Shown: positions 53,971 through 62,681, counted from the first letter of the stretch. The stretch is 64,000 bases of DNA from Zeimonas sp050187175 (GCA_050187175.1 JBFWXS010000020.1:1-64000), one strand, 5' to 3'. Notes: generated by a model from the letters alone, not told the origin. Translations and numbers: made by a program.

Positions 53971-54413
53971 GCGCGGCGGCGCTGCCCGGCGAGGCGCCGC
54001 GCGTCTTCGTGTTCGAACTGGAGATGCCGATCCGCTGGGGTGACATGGACGCGATGGGCCATGTCAACAATACCGTCTACTTCCGCTACATGGAGCAGCT
54101 GCGGATCGCCTGGTTCGACGCAATGGGCTTCCAGCGCGATCCGGGCGGGGAAGGGCTCGTGGTGGTCGAGACCGGCTGTTCGTTCCGCCGCGAGCTGCGT
54201 TACCCCGGCACCGTGCTGCTGCGGCAGCACGTCGACGAGATCGGGCGCTCCAGCCTGCGGACCTACGTCGAGCTGTCGCGCACCGATGATCCGCAGACGC
54301 TGTACGCCAGCGGCACCGCGACGCTGGTCTGGGTCGATCACCGGCAGAAGCGTTCGGTGGCGTGGCCGGACACGATGCGCCGCGCGCTGACCGAGCCCTG
54401 CCTGCGGCGCTGA
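53967..54413 (+). CDS. 4HBT-family acyl-CoA thioesterase
   Basis: The 148-residue hot-dog-fold protein matches 4-hydroxybenzoyl-CoA thioesterase-like enzymes: the signature WGDMDAMGHVNNTVYFRYME contains the catalytic aspartate and the conserved asparagine. It would hydrolyse an acyl- or aroyl-CoA. The ATG overlaps the SDR stop, showing translational coupling. The frame is open for a long way upstream, but the start is set by the overlap and the family length. Confidence 0.9.
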   Translation: MSAAALPGEAPRVFVFELEMPIRWGDMDAMGHVNNTVYFRYMEQLRIAWFDAMGFQRDPGGEGLVVVETGCSFRRELRYPGTVLLRQHVDEIGRSSLRTYVELSRTDDPQTLYASGTATLVWVDHRQKRSVAWPDTMRRALTEPCLRR

Positions 54414-54461
54414 AGGGCCGTTGCCTCAGGCGCTGCTGGGCCGGACGCGGCAGCGCCGGGA

Positions 54462-54493
54462 GCAGCCGGGCAGCCGGGCAGCCGGGCAGCCGA
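54462..54493. repeat. 8-bp tandem repeat between convergent genes
   Basis: Four copies of GCAGCCGG (the last ending in A) lie in the 125-bp spacer between the thioesterase gene and Bug receptor 3. No gene is seen in the spacer. Confidence 0.85.
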
Positions 54494-54538
54494 GCGGTCG
54501 CCGCCGGCGCCCCCGCGTGGACGCGCCGCCGCACCGGC

Positions 54539-55540
54539 TCAGTTCAGCGGCAGGCCGGCCGCCGTGATGGCCTGCTTCCAGTACGCGAACTCGGCCTTCC
54601 AGAAGGTATCGAGCGCGCGAGCGCTCATTGGATCGGGGATGGCGCCGAGATCCTTCAGCTTGGCCACCGCGTCGGGATGCGCGCAGCCCTCGATCACCGC
54701 TTTCTCCAGCTGCGCGACGATGCCGGCCGGCGTGCCGGCGCGGGTGAACACGCCGAACCAGCTCGAGTTGGCGAAGCCCGGCACGCCCTGCTCGGCGAAG
54801 GTGGGCACGTCGGGCAGCGCGGCCGAGCGCTGCTCCGTGGACACGCCGATGGCGCGCACCTTGCCGGCGCGGACCATGCCGATCACGCCGGTGATGTTGT
54901 CCAGCACCGCTGCCACGTTGCCGCCCATCAGGTCCTGGATCGCGGCAGCCGCGCCGCGGTAGGGCACGTGCGTCATGTTGAACTTGCCATCGCGCTTGAG
55001 CAGCTCGCCGGTCAGATGCATGACGCTGCCGGCGCCGCCGGTCCCGTAGTTGGCGCGCGCAGGATTGGCGCGGGCCCAGGCCGCGAACTCGGTGAAGTTG
55101 CGGGCCGGGATGTCCGGGTTGATGATCAGCACGTTGGGCAGCTTGCAGACCATCGCTACCGGCTGGAAGGCGCCGACGGGGTCGTAGTTGATGTTCTGCG
55201 CCTGCGTGATCGGCGTGATCACCGCCGAGGTCACGATGTTGGCCAGCAGCGTGTAGCCGTCGGGGGCCGCGCGGGCCACTTCGGCGGCACCGATCGCCCC
55301 GGCTGCGCCGCCCTTGTTGTCGACCACTACGGTCCCTTTCAGTACTTCGGCCATCTGCTTGGCCACCAGCCGGCCGACGATGTCGGTGGAGCCGCCGGGC
55401 GGGTAGGGGATGACGAAGCGGATCGGCCGTTCGGGGAAGCTGGCGGCGCGGGCGCTGCCGCTGGCGAGCAGCGCGGCCAGCGCGGAGGTGCCGAGGACGA
55501 AGTCGCGTCGGCTCAGGGCCGGGGACGAATGGTCGGTCAT
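54539..55540 (-). CDS. Bug-family (TctC) periplasmic solute receptor 3, Tat-type signal
   Basis: The 333-residue Bug receptor has family signatures FPERPIRFVIPYPPGGSTD and LPDVPTFAEQGVPG. Unlike the first two receptors, its signal peptide has a twin-arginine motif (LSRRDFVLG) and a long hydrophobic core ending SGSARA, suggesting folded export by the Tat route. The ATG at 55540 has AGGAG 7 nt upstream; an in-frame ATG 24 bp earlier is possible. It follows the deacetylase gene by 20 bp and is probably co-transcribed with it. The ligand is unknown. Confidence 0.9.
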   Translation of the reverse strand: MTDHSSPALSRRDFVLGTSALAALLASGSARAASFPERPIRFVIPYPPGGSTDIVGRLVAKQMAEVLKGTVVVDNKGGAAGAIGAAEVARAAPDGYTLLANIVTSAVITPITQAQNINYDPVGAFQPVAMVCKLPNVLIINPDIPARNFTEFAAWARANPARANYGTGGAGSVMHLTGELLKRDGKFNMTHVPYRGAAAAIQDLMGGNVAAVLDNITGVIGMVRAGKVRAIGVSTEQRSAALPDVPTFAEQGVPGFANSSWFGVFTRAGTPAGIVAQLEKAVIEGCAHPDAVAKLKDLGAIPDPMSARALDTFWKAEFAYWKQAITAAGLPLN

Positions 55541-55560
55541 GGGAGGCTCCTGGAAGGTGT

Positions 55561-56451
55561 TCAACGTGATGGCCGGCCCAGCGTCCGGCGCAGATGGGCA
55601 ATGGCATCGCCCTGGCGGCCGATCCAGCCGTCGTCGAGCGCGCGGGCGCGTTCGATCAATTGCTCGAAGACGCCTATGCCGGTGATGCGGCCGAAGACGT
55701 GGCCGTGGATCGACGGATTGAGCCGCACGGCGCCGCGTTCGTGGCGCCGCACGTAGTCGAGCCAGTCGTCGAACAGCTCGAGCATCTGGCGCGGGGGATT
55801 GCCGTAGCGGATCGCATGCGGCGTGTCGTTCATTTCCATGCCGCCGGGGAAGGCGGCGATCTCATGCTCGCCGAAGCGCACCAGGTACGGCAGGTCGTCG
55901 TTCATCGTGTCGCCGTGCCACAGGTAGCCTTCCTCGGCTAGCAGCCGCGCGGTGCGCGGGCTCGGCGTGGCGCGCGGGCTGATCCAGCCGGTCGGCCGTA
56001 CGCCGCAGGCGCGTTCCAGCGCCTCGGTGGTGCGGCGGATATTGGCGCGTTCGGCGTCTTCGTCCAGATAGGCGGGGATCACGTCCATGCCCCATGAGTG
56101 CGCGATGATCTCGTGGCCGGCGTCGGCGATGCTGCGCAGCGTCTGCGGATGGCGCTCGGCCAGCGCGCCGCAGATCAGCATGCTGGTGCGGATCTGCTGC
56201 CGGTCGAGTACGTCGAGGATGCGATGGATGCCGCGGCGGATGCCGTATTCGACCCAGCCGAGCGCGTTCAGGTCGGGAACGCCCGGCCGCAGCGGATTGC
56301 CCATGGGTCCGAAGCCCGGCCATGCGTCGTCGGACCAGGCCTCGAGCGCGACGCGGAAGAAGATGCCCAGCCGCTTGCCGTCGGGCCAGCGGAAATCGGT
56401 CGGCGGCAGCGTTTCGACGCCGCCGGCGTGGAGGTCGAAGGACGAAGGCAT
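55561..56451 (-). CDS. polysaccharide-deacetylase-fold hydrolase, PuuE/allantoinase-like
   Basis: The 296-residue protein has the NodB-type (beta/alpha) barrel in a form closest to PuuE-like allantoinases and related amide hydrolases. It opens with FRWPDGKRLGIFFRVALEAW, contains AERHPQTLRSIADAGHEIIAHSWGMD and GWISPRATPSPRTARLLAEEG, and lacks a signal peptide. The classic TFDDG and HSxxH metal motifs of polysaccharide deacetylases are not present in normal form, so a sugar deacetylase is unlikely. Linked to a Bug receptor and, across the LysR gene, to RidA genes, it may hydrolyse a cyclic or linear amide (inference). Confidence 0.82.
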   Translation of the reverse strand: MPSSFDLHAGGVETLPPTDFRWPDGKRLGIFFRVALEAWSDDAWPGFGPMGNPLRPGVPDLNALGWVEYGIRRGIHRILDVLDRQQIRTSMLICGALAERHPQTLRSIADAGHEIIAHSWGMDVIPAYLDEDAERANIRRTTEALERACGVRPTGWISPRATPSPRTARLLAEEGYLWHGDTMNDDLPYLVRFGEHEIAAFPGGMEMNDTPHAIRYGNPPRQMLELFDDWLDYVRRHERGAVRLNPSIHGHVFGRITGIGVFEQLIERARALDDGWIGRQGDAIAHLRRTLGRPSR

Positions 56452-56614
56452 GAAGGGGACCGCAGTTGTTTCACGCAGCTTAAGCAGCGCCAGCCATCGC
56501 TACAAACGACTTCTTTCGTACGCAGCGTTGACTTTCACGCAACGATGAGGGCCGACTCGCCGTCGGCTATCGGCTCAGCGGCTTAGCGCAGGGGCCCATC
56601 AGGCCGTCGACCTG

Positions 56615-57511
56615 TCAGGCCTGCGACTGCCCCACGCGCACCAGATGCTCGAGGAAGGCCGAAGCCGCCACCGGCAGCTTGCGGCGGTCGAGCACGCAGA
56701 CGTCGATGCCGCCCTGCACCAGCAGCGCGTCGTCCAGCGGCACCGCCACGAGCTGGCCGGCGGCCAGCTCGTGCCGGATCGACATCCGCGACAGCAGCGT
56801 GATGCCGCCGCCGTTGCGCACAAAGCCGCGCAGCACCGCCAGCGAGTTGGCCTCCAGCGCCGGCGTCAGATGGATCTTCGACAGATGGCTTTGCAGATCG
56901 ATCAGCCGTCGCACGCCGAAGCTGGTGTCGGGCAGCGCCAGCCGCTGCTGCACGAGCTGCGCCAGCGACAGGCTCTTGCGGCGCGCCAGCGGATGGCCGG
57001 GCGCCATCACGGCGAGCAGCGGCACGTGCAGATGCAGCACCGAGCGCAGCTCTTCATTGGGCTGCAGATTGAACACCAGCCCGATGTCGGCTTCGCCGCT
57101 CGCGATGCCGGCCACCACCGCGGTGGCCGCCGTGATGCGCATCGAGAAGCGGATGTTCGGGTAGTCGTCCTGGAACTGGGCGATCACCGGCGCCAGGAAG
57201 TCCGACGCATAACCTTCGACCGACAGCAGCGTGACGTGGCCGCGCAGCAGGTTCTGCAGCGCGTCCAGCTCGGAGCGCATGCGTTCGACGCCGTTCAGCA
57301 CGTCGCGCACGTGGTTCAGATAGATCTTGCCCGCGGCGGTGAGCACCACGCCGCGCGCGCGGCGCTCGAACAGCTCGACGCCGAGGTCCTGTTCGAGCTT
57401 CTGCAGCTCGCGGCTGAGCGCCGACGGCGTGACGTAGAGGCGGTCCGCCGCGGCGCGGATCGAGCCGGTGCGGGCGACCTCTTGGAAGCGGAGCAGCGAA
57501 GTATGAAGCAT
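56615..57511 (-). CDS. LysR-family transcriptional regulator
   Basis: The 298-residue regulator has an N-terminal helix-turn-helix (LLRFQEVARTGSIRAAADRL; YVTPSALSRELQKLEQDLG) and a periplasmic-binding-like effector domain. It is divergent from the ridA-ridA unit across 116 bp containing two dyads suited to LysR binding, and it lies upstream of the deacetylase-Bug pair on its own strand. It therefore probably controls both arms of the region. The co-inducer is unknown. Confidence 0.92.
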   Translation of the reverse strand: MLHTSLLRFQEVARTGSIRAAADRLYVTPSALSRELQKLEQDLGVELFERRARGVVLTAAGKIYLNHVRDVLNGVERMRSELDALQNLLRGHVTLLSVEGYASDFLAPVIAQFQDDYPNIRFSMRITAATAVVAGIASGEADIGLVFNLQPNEELRSVLHLHVPLLAVMAPGHPLARRKSLSLAQLVQQRLALPDTSFGVRRLIDLQSHLSKIHLTPALEANSLAVLRGFVRNGGGITLLSRMSIRHELAAGQLVAVPLDDALLVQGGIDVCVLDRRKLPVAASAFLEHLVRVGQSQA

Positions 57512-57529
57512 TCGATATTGTCGCCATGC

Positions 57530-57546
57530 GTTGCTTTTTGGGCAAC
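57530..57546. promoter_or_regulatory. candidate LysR box (T-N11-A dyad)
   Basis: GTTGCTTTTTGGGCAAC contains a T-N11-A core with inverted half-sites GTTGC/GCAAC, 18 bp upstream of the lysR start and in the divergent promoter region. A second dyad lies 11 bp to the right. Confidence 0.55.
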
Positions 57547-57557
57547 GTCGCGTTCAA

Positions 57558-57572
57558 AACAATTCGTTTGTT
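57558..57572. promoter_or_regulatory. second dyad in the lysR-ridA spacer
   Basis: AACAATTCGTTTGTT has inverted half-sites AACAA/TTGTT and may be the activation site paired with 57530-57546. It lies 55 bp before the first ridA start. Confidence 0.45.
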
Positions 57573-57627
57573 GCATTCCATCGGCTGCGGCACATTGAGC
57601 GGATCCGTTCGACCAAGGAGTTCCGCG

Positions 57628-58020
57628 ATGGCCAAGAAAGTGATCTACAGCCCCAAAGTCACCCGCACCAAGGCGCCGCATGCGCACGCGGTGAGGACCG
57701 GCAACCTGGTGTTCGTGTCGGGCTGCCCGCCGTACTTCGGCGACATGCAGCTGGCCAAGGGCGACTTCGCCGCGCAGATGCGCCAGAGCATGCTCAACGT
57801 GAAGAACATCCTGGAAGAGGCCGGCTCTTCGCTGCAGCAAGTGGTCAAGGTCAACATCTTCCTGGACCGCCGCGCCGATTTCGACGAGATGAACGAGATC
57901 TACCGCGAGTTCTTCGGCACCGATCCCGACACCTGGCCGGCCCGGACCACGGTCGAGGCGCGGCTGCCGCGCAAGGATTTCCTGCTGGAGATCGAATGCG
58001 TCGCCGAGGTCGGAGGCTAG
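57628..58020 (+). CDS. RidA-family imine/enamine deaminase 1
   Basis: The 130-residue protein belongs to the RidA/YjgF/UK114 family, which hydrolyses reactive imines and enamines formed from amino acids. The key arginine R106 (PARTTVEARL) and glutamate E122 (LLEIECVA) match the catalytic positions of E. coli RidA (R105, E120). AAGGAG lies upstream of the ATG. An in-frame ATG at 57526 would add an unconserved N-terminus. A second RidA gene starts 2 bp after its stop. Confidence 0.92.
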   Translation: MAKKVIYSPKVTRTKAPHAHAVRTGNLVFVSGCPPYFGDMQLAKGDFAAQMRQSMLNVKNILEEAGSSLQQVVKVNIFLDRRADFDEMNEIYREFFGTDPDTWPARTTVEARLPRKDFLLEIECVAEVGG

Positions 58021-58022
58021 CG

Positions 58023-58502
58023 ATGCGGCAGATCGAATCCCGACTGGCCGAGCTGGGCATCACGCTGCCCGACGCGCCGGTGATCAAGGCCAATCCCGCG
58101 CTGGTGCCCGGCGTGGCGGTGGGCAACCTGTTCTTCTGCCAGGGCGCGCTGGGCCATACCAACGGCGAGTTTCCGTACCTCGGCAAGGTCGGCGACAAGG
58201 TCAGCGTGGACGAGGCCTACCAGTCGGCGCGGCTGTGCGCCATCAACCATCTGGCGCAGGCCAAGGCGGTGCTGGGTGACCTGGACCGCATCGTGCGCGT
58301 CGTGCAGCTGCTGATCTACGTCAACGGCGCCCCGGGTTTCGAGCGCGCCCCATACGTCTCGAACGGCGCTTCCGATCTGTTCGTGCAGGTGTTCGGCCCC
58401 GAGCGCGCCGCCATGGCGCGCGCCAGCCTGAGCGTGCCCGACCTGATCTACACCGCGCCGGTCGAGACGATCTGCACCTTCGAGATCCGGCCCGAGGCCT
58501 GA
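58023..58502 (+). CDS. RidA-family protein 2
   Basis: The 159-residue protein is a second, divergent RidA-family member of the longer type, with HTNGEFPYLGKVG, a conserved arginine R133 (ARASLSV) and E148 (VETICTFEI). It shares little sequence with its neighbour beyond the fold, so the two probably form separate or mixed trimers with different substrates. It starts 2 bp after ridA 1 and is followed by a Bug receptor gene after 34 bp. Confidence 0.88.
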   Translation: MRQIESRLAELGITLPDAPVIKANPALVPGVAVGNLFFCQGALGHTNGEFPYLGKVGDKVSVDEAYQSARLCAINHLAQAKAVLGDLDRIVRVVQLLIYVNGAPGFERAPYVSNGASDLFVQVFGPERAAMARASLSVPDLIYTAPVETICTFEIRPEA

Positions 58503-58536
58503 ACCTCGCAGCCCCAGAAACCAAGGAGCCCTCATC

Positions 58537-59508
58537 ATGCAGCGACGTCATCTGTTGCAGGCACTGGGAGCCGGTGCGCTCGTCCACGCCTTGCCCGCAC
58601 TGGCCCAGGACTTTCCTTCCCGTCCGATCACCCTGGTGAGCCCCTGGGCGCCCGGCGGCACGAACGATCTGCTGTGCCGCCTGCTGGCGCGCGAGGCCGG
58701 CAAGGTGCTCGGGCAGCCGATGGTGGTGGAGAACAAGCCGGGCGCCGGCGGCCAGGTCGGCACGGCCGCGGTGGGGCGCTCCAAGCCCGACGGCTACACC
58801 TTGACGCTGGGCAGCACACCCGGCTATGCCACGGCACCGGCGCTGTACTCGAAGCTGCCCTACGATCCGCAGCGCGACTTCGAGCCGGTGATAGGCGTGG
58901 CCACCGTGCCTAACGTACTGGTCGTGCATCCGTCGCTGCCGGTGTCCAATCTGCGCGAACTGATCGCCTACATCAAGGCGCGGCCGGGCAAGCTGAGCTA
59001 CAGCTCGGTCGGCCCGGGTTCGACGCAGCATCTGTGCGCCAAGCTGTTCGAGAGCCTGACCGGCACCGAGATGATCCACGTGCCGTACAAGGGCACGGCA
59101 CCGGCGATGCAGGATCTGCTGGGCGGCGTCATCACGCTGTCGTTCGAGAACATGCCGCCGCTGCTGCCGCAGATCCGCGCCGGCGCGCTGAAGGCGCTGA
59201 ACGTGACCTCGGCCAGACGCGTGGACCAGCTGCCCGAGGTGCCGACCATGGCCGAGGCCGGGCTGCCCGACTTCACCGCCTCGGTCTGGTACGCCGTGTT
59301 CGCGCCGGCGGGCGTGCCGGCGCCGGTGGTGGCGCGCCTGCAGGACGCCTTCATGGCGGCGCTGCGCCAGCCCGATGCAGTGGCGCAGCTGGCCAGCCTG
59401 GGGCTGACCACGCTGGCCACCGACGCTGCGGCCACCCGCGCCATGGTGGCAGCCGATGCCGCCAAGTGGGGCGGCGTGATCCGTTCTGCCGGGATCAAGG
59501 CGGAATGA
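58537..59508 (+). CDS. Bug-family (TctC) periplasmic solute receptor 4
   Basis: The 323-residue Bug receptor has family signature FPSRPITLVSPWAPGGTND and LPEVPTMAEAGLPD. The signal peptide starts MQRRHLLQALGAGALVHALP with a paired arginine, loosely Tat-like, and is cleaved near ALAQ. The stop overlaps the start of the next SDR gene (ATGA). It probably captures the substrate for the ridA-SDR-oxidase unit; membrane subunits are not encoded in the window. Confidence 0.92.
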   Translation: MQRRHLLQALGAGALVHALPALAQDFPSRPITLVSPWAPGGTNDLLCRLLAREAGKVLGQPMVVENKPGAGGQVGTAAVGRSKPDGYTLTLGSTPGYATAPALYSKLPYDPQRDFEPVIGVATVPNVLVVHPSLPVSNLRELIAYIKARPGKLSYSSVGPGSTQHLCAKLFESLTGTEMIHVPYKGTAPAMQDLLGGVITLSFENMPPLLPQIRAGALKALNVTSARRVDQLPEVPTMAEAGLPDFTASVWYAVFAPAGVPAPVVARLQDAFMAALRQPDAVAQLASLGLTTLATDAAATRAMVAADAAKWGGVIRSAGIKAE

Positions 59509-60341
59509 GCGGCGGCGAAGCACAGGGCGGCGCTGCCGGCATCGGCGCGGCTGCCGGTAGCAGCGCGGCCGCCGGCAGCAGCGGTGGCGCCCGTCCGCTA
59601 GCCGGCCGTGCGGCCCTGGTGACCGGCGCCGGCAAGGGCCTGGGCCGTGCCATCGCCCACGGCCTTGCCGAGGCCGGCGCCGACGTCGTGCTGGTCGCGC
59701 GCACCCGCGCCGACCTGGAGACCGTCGCGCGCGAGGTCGAGGCGCGCGGCAGCCGCGCCTGCGTGGCGGTGGCCGACGTCACCGACAGTGCGCAGATCGC
59801 CGCGGCGGTCGACGCGGCGCTGGCGGCGTTCGGTCGGATCGACGTGCTGGTCAATTCCGCCGGCGGCAGTCTGCGCAAGCCGACGCTGGACATCGGCGAC
59901 GACGAGTGGGATCGCGTGATCGCGGCCAATCTGTCGTCCACGTTCAAGGTCTGCCGCGCGGTCGGGCGCCAGATGGCGGCGCAGCGCTCGGGTTCGATCA
60001 TCAACATCGCCTCGACGGCCGGCGTGCGCGGCCGCGCGGGCAACGCGCCGTACTCGGCGGCCAAGGCCGCGGTCATCAATTTCTCGCGCGCGATCGCGAT
60101 GGAGTGGGCGCCCAACGGCGTGCGCGTGAACGTGCTGGCGCCGGGCCGCTTCCTCACGCCGCTCACCGAAGCGGAGATGTCGGTGCCGGAGAAGTACGCT
60201 GCATTCGTGCGCCAGGTTCCGCTGGGCCGGATCGGCCGCCCCGAGGAGATCAAGGAGATCGCGGTCTGGCTGGCCGGCGACGCCTCGGCCTTCGTCACCG
60301 GCAGCGTGATCACGCTCGACGGCGGACAGACGCTGGCCTGA
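59505..60341 (+). CDS. short-chain dehydrogenase/reductase (SDR)
   Basis: The 278-residue SDR has the cofactor motif VTGAGKGLGRAIA at about residue 40, NSAGG, and catalytic Ser/Tyr-x3-Lys in NIASTAG and YSAAK. The start overlaps the Bug stop (ATGA). Its first 30 residues are a Gly/Ala/Ser-rich tract (AAGSSAAAGSSGG) with no place in the fold, coded by a slightly repetitive sequence. It probably interconverts a hydroxy and an oxo acid with the adjacent FMN oxidase; the substrate is unknown. Confidence 0.9.
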   Translation: MSGGEAQGGAAGIGAAAGSSAAAGSSGGARPLAGRAALVTGAGKGLGRAIAHGLAEAGADVVLVARTRADLETVAREVEARGSRACVAVADVTDSAQIAAAVDAALAAFGRIDVLVNSAGGSLRKPTLDIGDDEWDRVIAANLSSTFKVCRAVGRQMAAQRSGSIINIASTAGVRGRAGNAPYSAAKAAVINFSRAIAMEWAPNGVRVNVLAPGRFLTPLTEAEMSVPEKYAAFVRQVPLGRIGRPEEIKEIAVWLAGDASAFVTGSVITLDGGQTLA

Positions 60342-60347
60342 GCCGCC

Positions 60348-61553
60348 ATGCCCGACCTGTCCCGCATCCTTGCCCTGAAGGACTTCGAGCCCGCGGCGCG
60401 GCGTCTGCTGCCGCGGCCCATCTTCGGCTACGTGAACGGCGCGGCCGAGGACAACCGCTCGCTGCGCGACAACCGGGCGGCAATGGATGCCTGGTCGCTG
60501 ATTCCGCGCACGCTGGTCAACGTGTCCGAGCGCTCGCAGGCGGTGACGCTGTTCGGCACGCGCTACGCCAGTCCGTTCGGCATCGCGCCGATGGGACTGG
60601 CCGCGCTGTCAGGCTACGGCGGCGACCTCGCGCTCGCCTGCGCGGCGCGCGAGGCCGGCATCCCGGCCGTGCTCAGCGGGTCCTCGCTGACGCCGCTCGA
60701 GGAAGTCGCGCAGGCGGCGCCCGGCACCTGGTTCCAGGCCTATCTGCCGGGCGACGTCGACCGCATCCTGGCCCTGCTGGCGCGCGTGCGGCGCGCCGGC
60801 TACGAGACGCTGGTGGTGACCGTCGACATTCCGGTGGGCGCCAATCGCGAGAACAATTTGCGCACCGGCTTCTCGACGCCGCTCAAGCCCAGCCTGCGCC
60901 TGGCGTTCGACGGACTGACGCGGCCGCGCTGGCTGCTGGGCACTTTCGCGCGCACGCTGCTCGTGCGCGGCATGCCGCATTTCGAGAATTCGTTCGCCGA
61001 GCGCGGCGCGCCCATCGTGTCGCGGAACGTGATGCGCGACTTCTCGGCGCGCGACCACCTCGACTGGTCGCATCTCGCGCGCATCCGCGCGGCCTGGCCG
61101 GGGCCGCTGGTGGTCAAGGGCCTGTTGAGCGATGCCGATGCGGCACTGGCTGTGCGCACCGGCGTCGACGGTCTGATCGTGTCCAATCACGGCGGGCGGC
61201 AGCTCGACGGCGCGGTCGCGCCGCTGCGCGTGCTCGAGCGCATCGTCGACGCGGCCGGCGAGCGGACGGCGGTGATGATAGACAGCGGCTTTCGGCGCGG
61301 CACCGACGTGCTCAAGGCGCTGGCGCTGGGCGCGCGGCTGGCGTGGATCGGCCGGCCGTTCAACTACGCGCTGGCGGTCGCCGGACAGGCCGGTGTGGCG
61401 CACGGCATCGCGCTGCTGCGCGCCGAGATCGATCGCGACATGGCCATGCTGGGCGTGCGCTCGTGCGACGAGCTCGGCCGGCAGCATCTGCTGGCGCATG
61501 GGGCGGCTCCGGCCTGGCCGGCGGCGGCGCCCGAGGATCGGCTCGCCGCCTGA
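60348..61553 (+). CDS. FMN-dependent 2-hydroxyacid oxidase/dehydrogenase (LldD family)
   Basis: The 401-residue TIM-barrel flavoenzyme oxidises an L-2-hydroxy acid to the 2-oxo acid. The catalytic histidine is H281 in SNHGGRQLDG, the lysine holding FMN is in LVVKGLLS, and DSGFRRGTDVLKALALGA binds the FMN phosphate. Lactate, mandelate and glycolate oxidases belong here; the substrate cannot be decided. It starts 6 bp after the SDR gene and ends the ridA-initiated unit. Confidence 0.92.
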   Translation: MPDLSRILALKDFEPAARRLLPRPIFGYVNGAAEDNRSLRDNRAAMDAWSLIPRTLVNVSERSQAVTLFGTRYASPFGIAPMGLAALSGYGGDLALACAAREAGIPAVLSGSSLTPLEEVAQAAPGTWFQAYLPGDVDRILALLARVRRAGYETLVVTVDIPVGANRENNLRTGFSTPLKPSLRLAFDGLTRPRWLLGTFARTLLVRGMPHFENSFAERGAPIVSRNVMRDFSARDHLDWSHLARIRAAWPGPLVVKGLLSDADAALAVRTGVDGLIVSNHGGRQLDGAVAPLRVLERIVDAAGERTAVMIDSGFRRGTDVLKALALGARLAWIGRPFNYALAVAGQAGVAHGIALLRAEIDRDMAMLGVRSCDELGRQHLLAHGAAPAWPAAAPEDRLAA

Positions 61554-61627
61554 GCGGTTTCCGCGGGCCTGCGCGCCCGGGCCGGGTAATCTAGGCGTCT
61601 GTCCACGTCGAACGCCGTTCGTCCCCC

Positions 61628-62005
61628 GTGAGCCCGTACCGCACTGTGACGATCCTCGCCTGGCGCCTGCTCGCCGCTGTCAGCGTGCTGGTCGGCCTGA
61701 TCGGCGTGTTCGTGCCCGTCCTGCCGACGGTGCCGTTCCTGCTGGTGGCCGCCTGGGCCGCGGGCCGCGGCTGGCCGCGGCTGGAAACCTGGCTGCTGAC
61801 GCATCCGGTCTATGGGCAGTCGATCCGGCGCTGGCGCGACCACCGTGCGGTGCCGCGCGCGGCCAAGTGGTGGGCGTCGCTGAGCATGGCCGGCAGCGCC
61901 GGCCTGCTGATCGCCTGGCCGGGGCTGCCGCTGTGGATCCGCATCGTCGTGCCGCTGGTGATGCTGATCGTCGCCTGCTGGCTGTGGCGCCGTCCGGAGT
62001 TGTGA
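61628..62005 (+). CDS. DUF454 (YbaN-like) inner membrane protein
   Basis: The 125-residue protein is a DUF454/YbaN member with an N-terminal TM pair (LLAAVSVLVGLIGVFVPVLP) containing the family PxLPTxPFLL-type motif (VLPTVPFLLVAAW), a conserved cytoplasmic segment (LLTHPVYGQSIRRWRDH) and C-terminal TM helices. It starts at GTG (61628). The function of the family is not established. It is convergent with the CoA-transferase genes, 12 bp apart. Confidence 0.9.
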   Translation: MSPYRTVTILAWRLLAAVSVLVGLIGVFVPVLPTVPFLLVAAWAAGRGWPRLETWLLTHPVYGQSIRRWRDHRAVPRAAKWWASLSMAGSAGLLIAWPGLPLWIRIVVPLVMLIVACWLWRRPEL

Positions 62006-62017
62006 GCCCGCGGCCTC

Positions 62018-62671
62018 TCAGGTCAGTGCCGACGTGTCCAGCGGGCAGCCGGTCTTCGCCGCGATCTCTTCGCGCGTGACGCCCGGAGCCAGTTCGACCA
62101 GCTTCAGGCCCTTGTCGGTGACCTCGATCACGCCCAGGTCGGTGATGATCACGTTGACGACGCCGACGCCGGTCAGCGGCAGCTCGCATTTCGGCAGGAT
62201 CTTCAGCTCTTCGCTGCCGTCCTTCTTCTTCGCGGTGTGCTCCATCAGCACGATGACGCGGCCCACGCCGGCGACCAGGTCCATGGCGCCGCCCATGCCC
62301 TTGACCATCTTGCCGGGAATCATCCAGTTGGCCAGGTCGCCTTTCTCGCTGACCTGCATGGCGCCGAGAATCGCCAGGTTGATCTTGCCGCCGCGGATCA
62401 TCGCGAACGAGTCGGCCGACGAGAAGATCGACGAGCCCGGCAGCGTCGTCACCGTCTGCTTGCCGGCATTGATCATGTCGGGATCGACCTCGTCCTCGGT
62501 GGGGAAGGGGCCGATGCCGAGCAGGCCGTTCTCCGACTGCAGCCAGACATCGATCTGCGGCGGCACGTGGTTGGCCACCAGCGTCGGCAGGCCGATGCCG
62601 AGATTCACATAGAAGCCGTCGCGCAGCTCACGGGCCGCGCGCGCGGCCATTTCATCACGGGTCCAGGGCAT
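62018..62671 (-). CDS. scoB: 3-oxoacid CoA-transferase subunit B
   Basis: The 217-residue subunit carries the catalytic glutamate E47 in LQSENGLLGIGP and the GGAMDLVAGVGRVIVLMEH segment. With subunit A it moves CoA from succinyl-CoA to a 3-oxoacid such as acetoacetate or 3-oxoadipate. It starts 10 bp after subunit A on the minus strand. Sequence alone does not separate ScoB from PcaJ-type enzymes; the symbol is tentative. Confidence 0.92.
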   Translation of the reverse strand: MPWTRDEMAARAARELRDGFYVNLGIGLPTLVANHVPPQIDVWLQSENGLLGIGPFPTEDEVDPDMINAGKQTVTTLPGSSIFSSADSFAMIRGGKINLAILGAMQVSEKGDLANWMIPGKMVKGMGGAMDLVAGVGRVIVLMEHTAKKKDGSEELKILPKCELPLTGVGVVNVIITDLGVIEVTDKGLKLVELAPGVTREEIAAKTGCPLDTSALT

Positions 62672-62681
62672 TTCGTTCTCC

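Noticed and set aside
51342..54413. A 1023-codon plus-strand frame ending in the 4HBT thioesterase
   Set aside because: Only the last 148 codons have homology; the rest is antisense to the ETF-QO gene and out of frame with the SDR gene. It is not a fusion protein.
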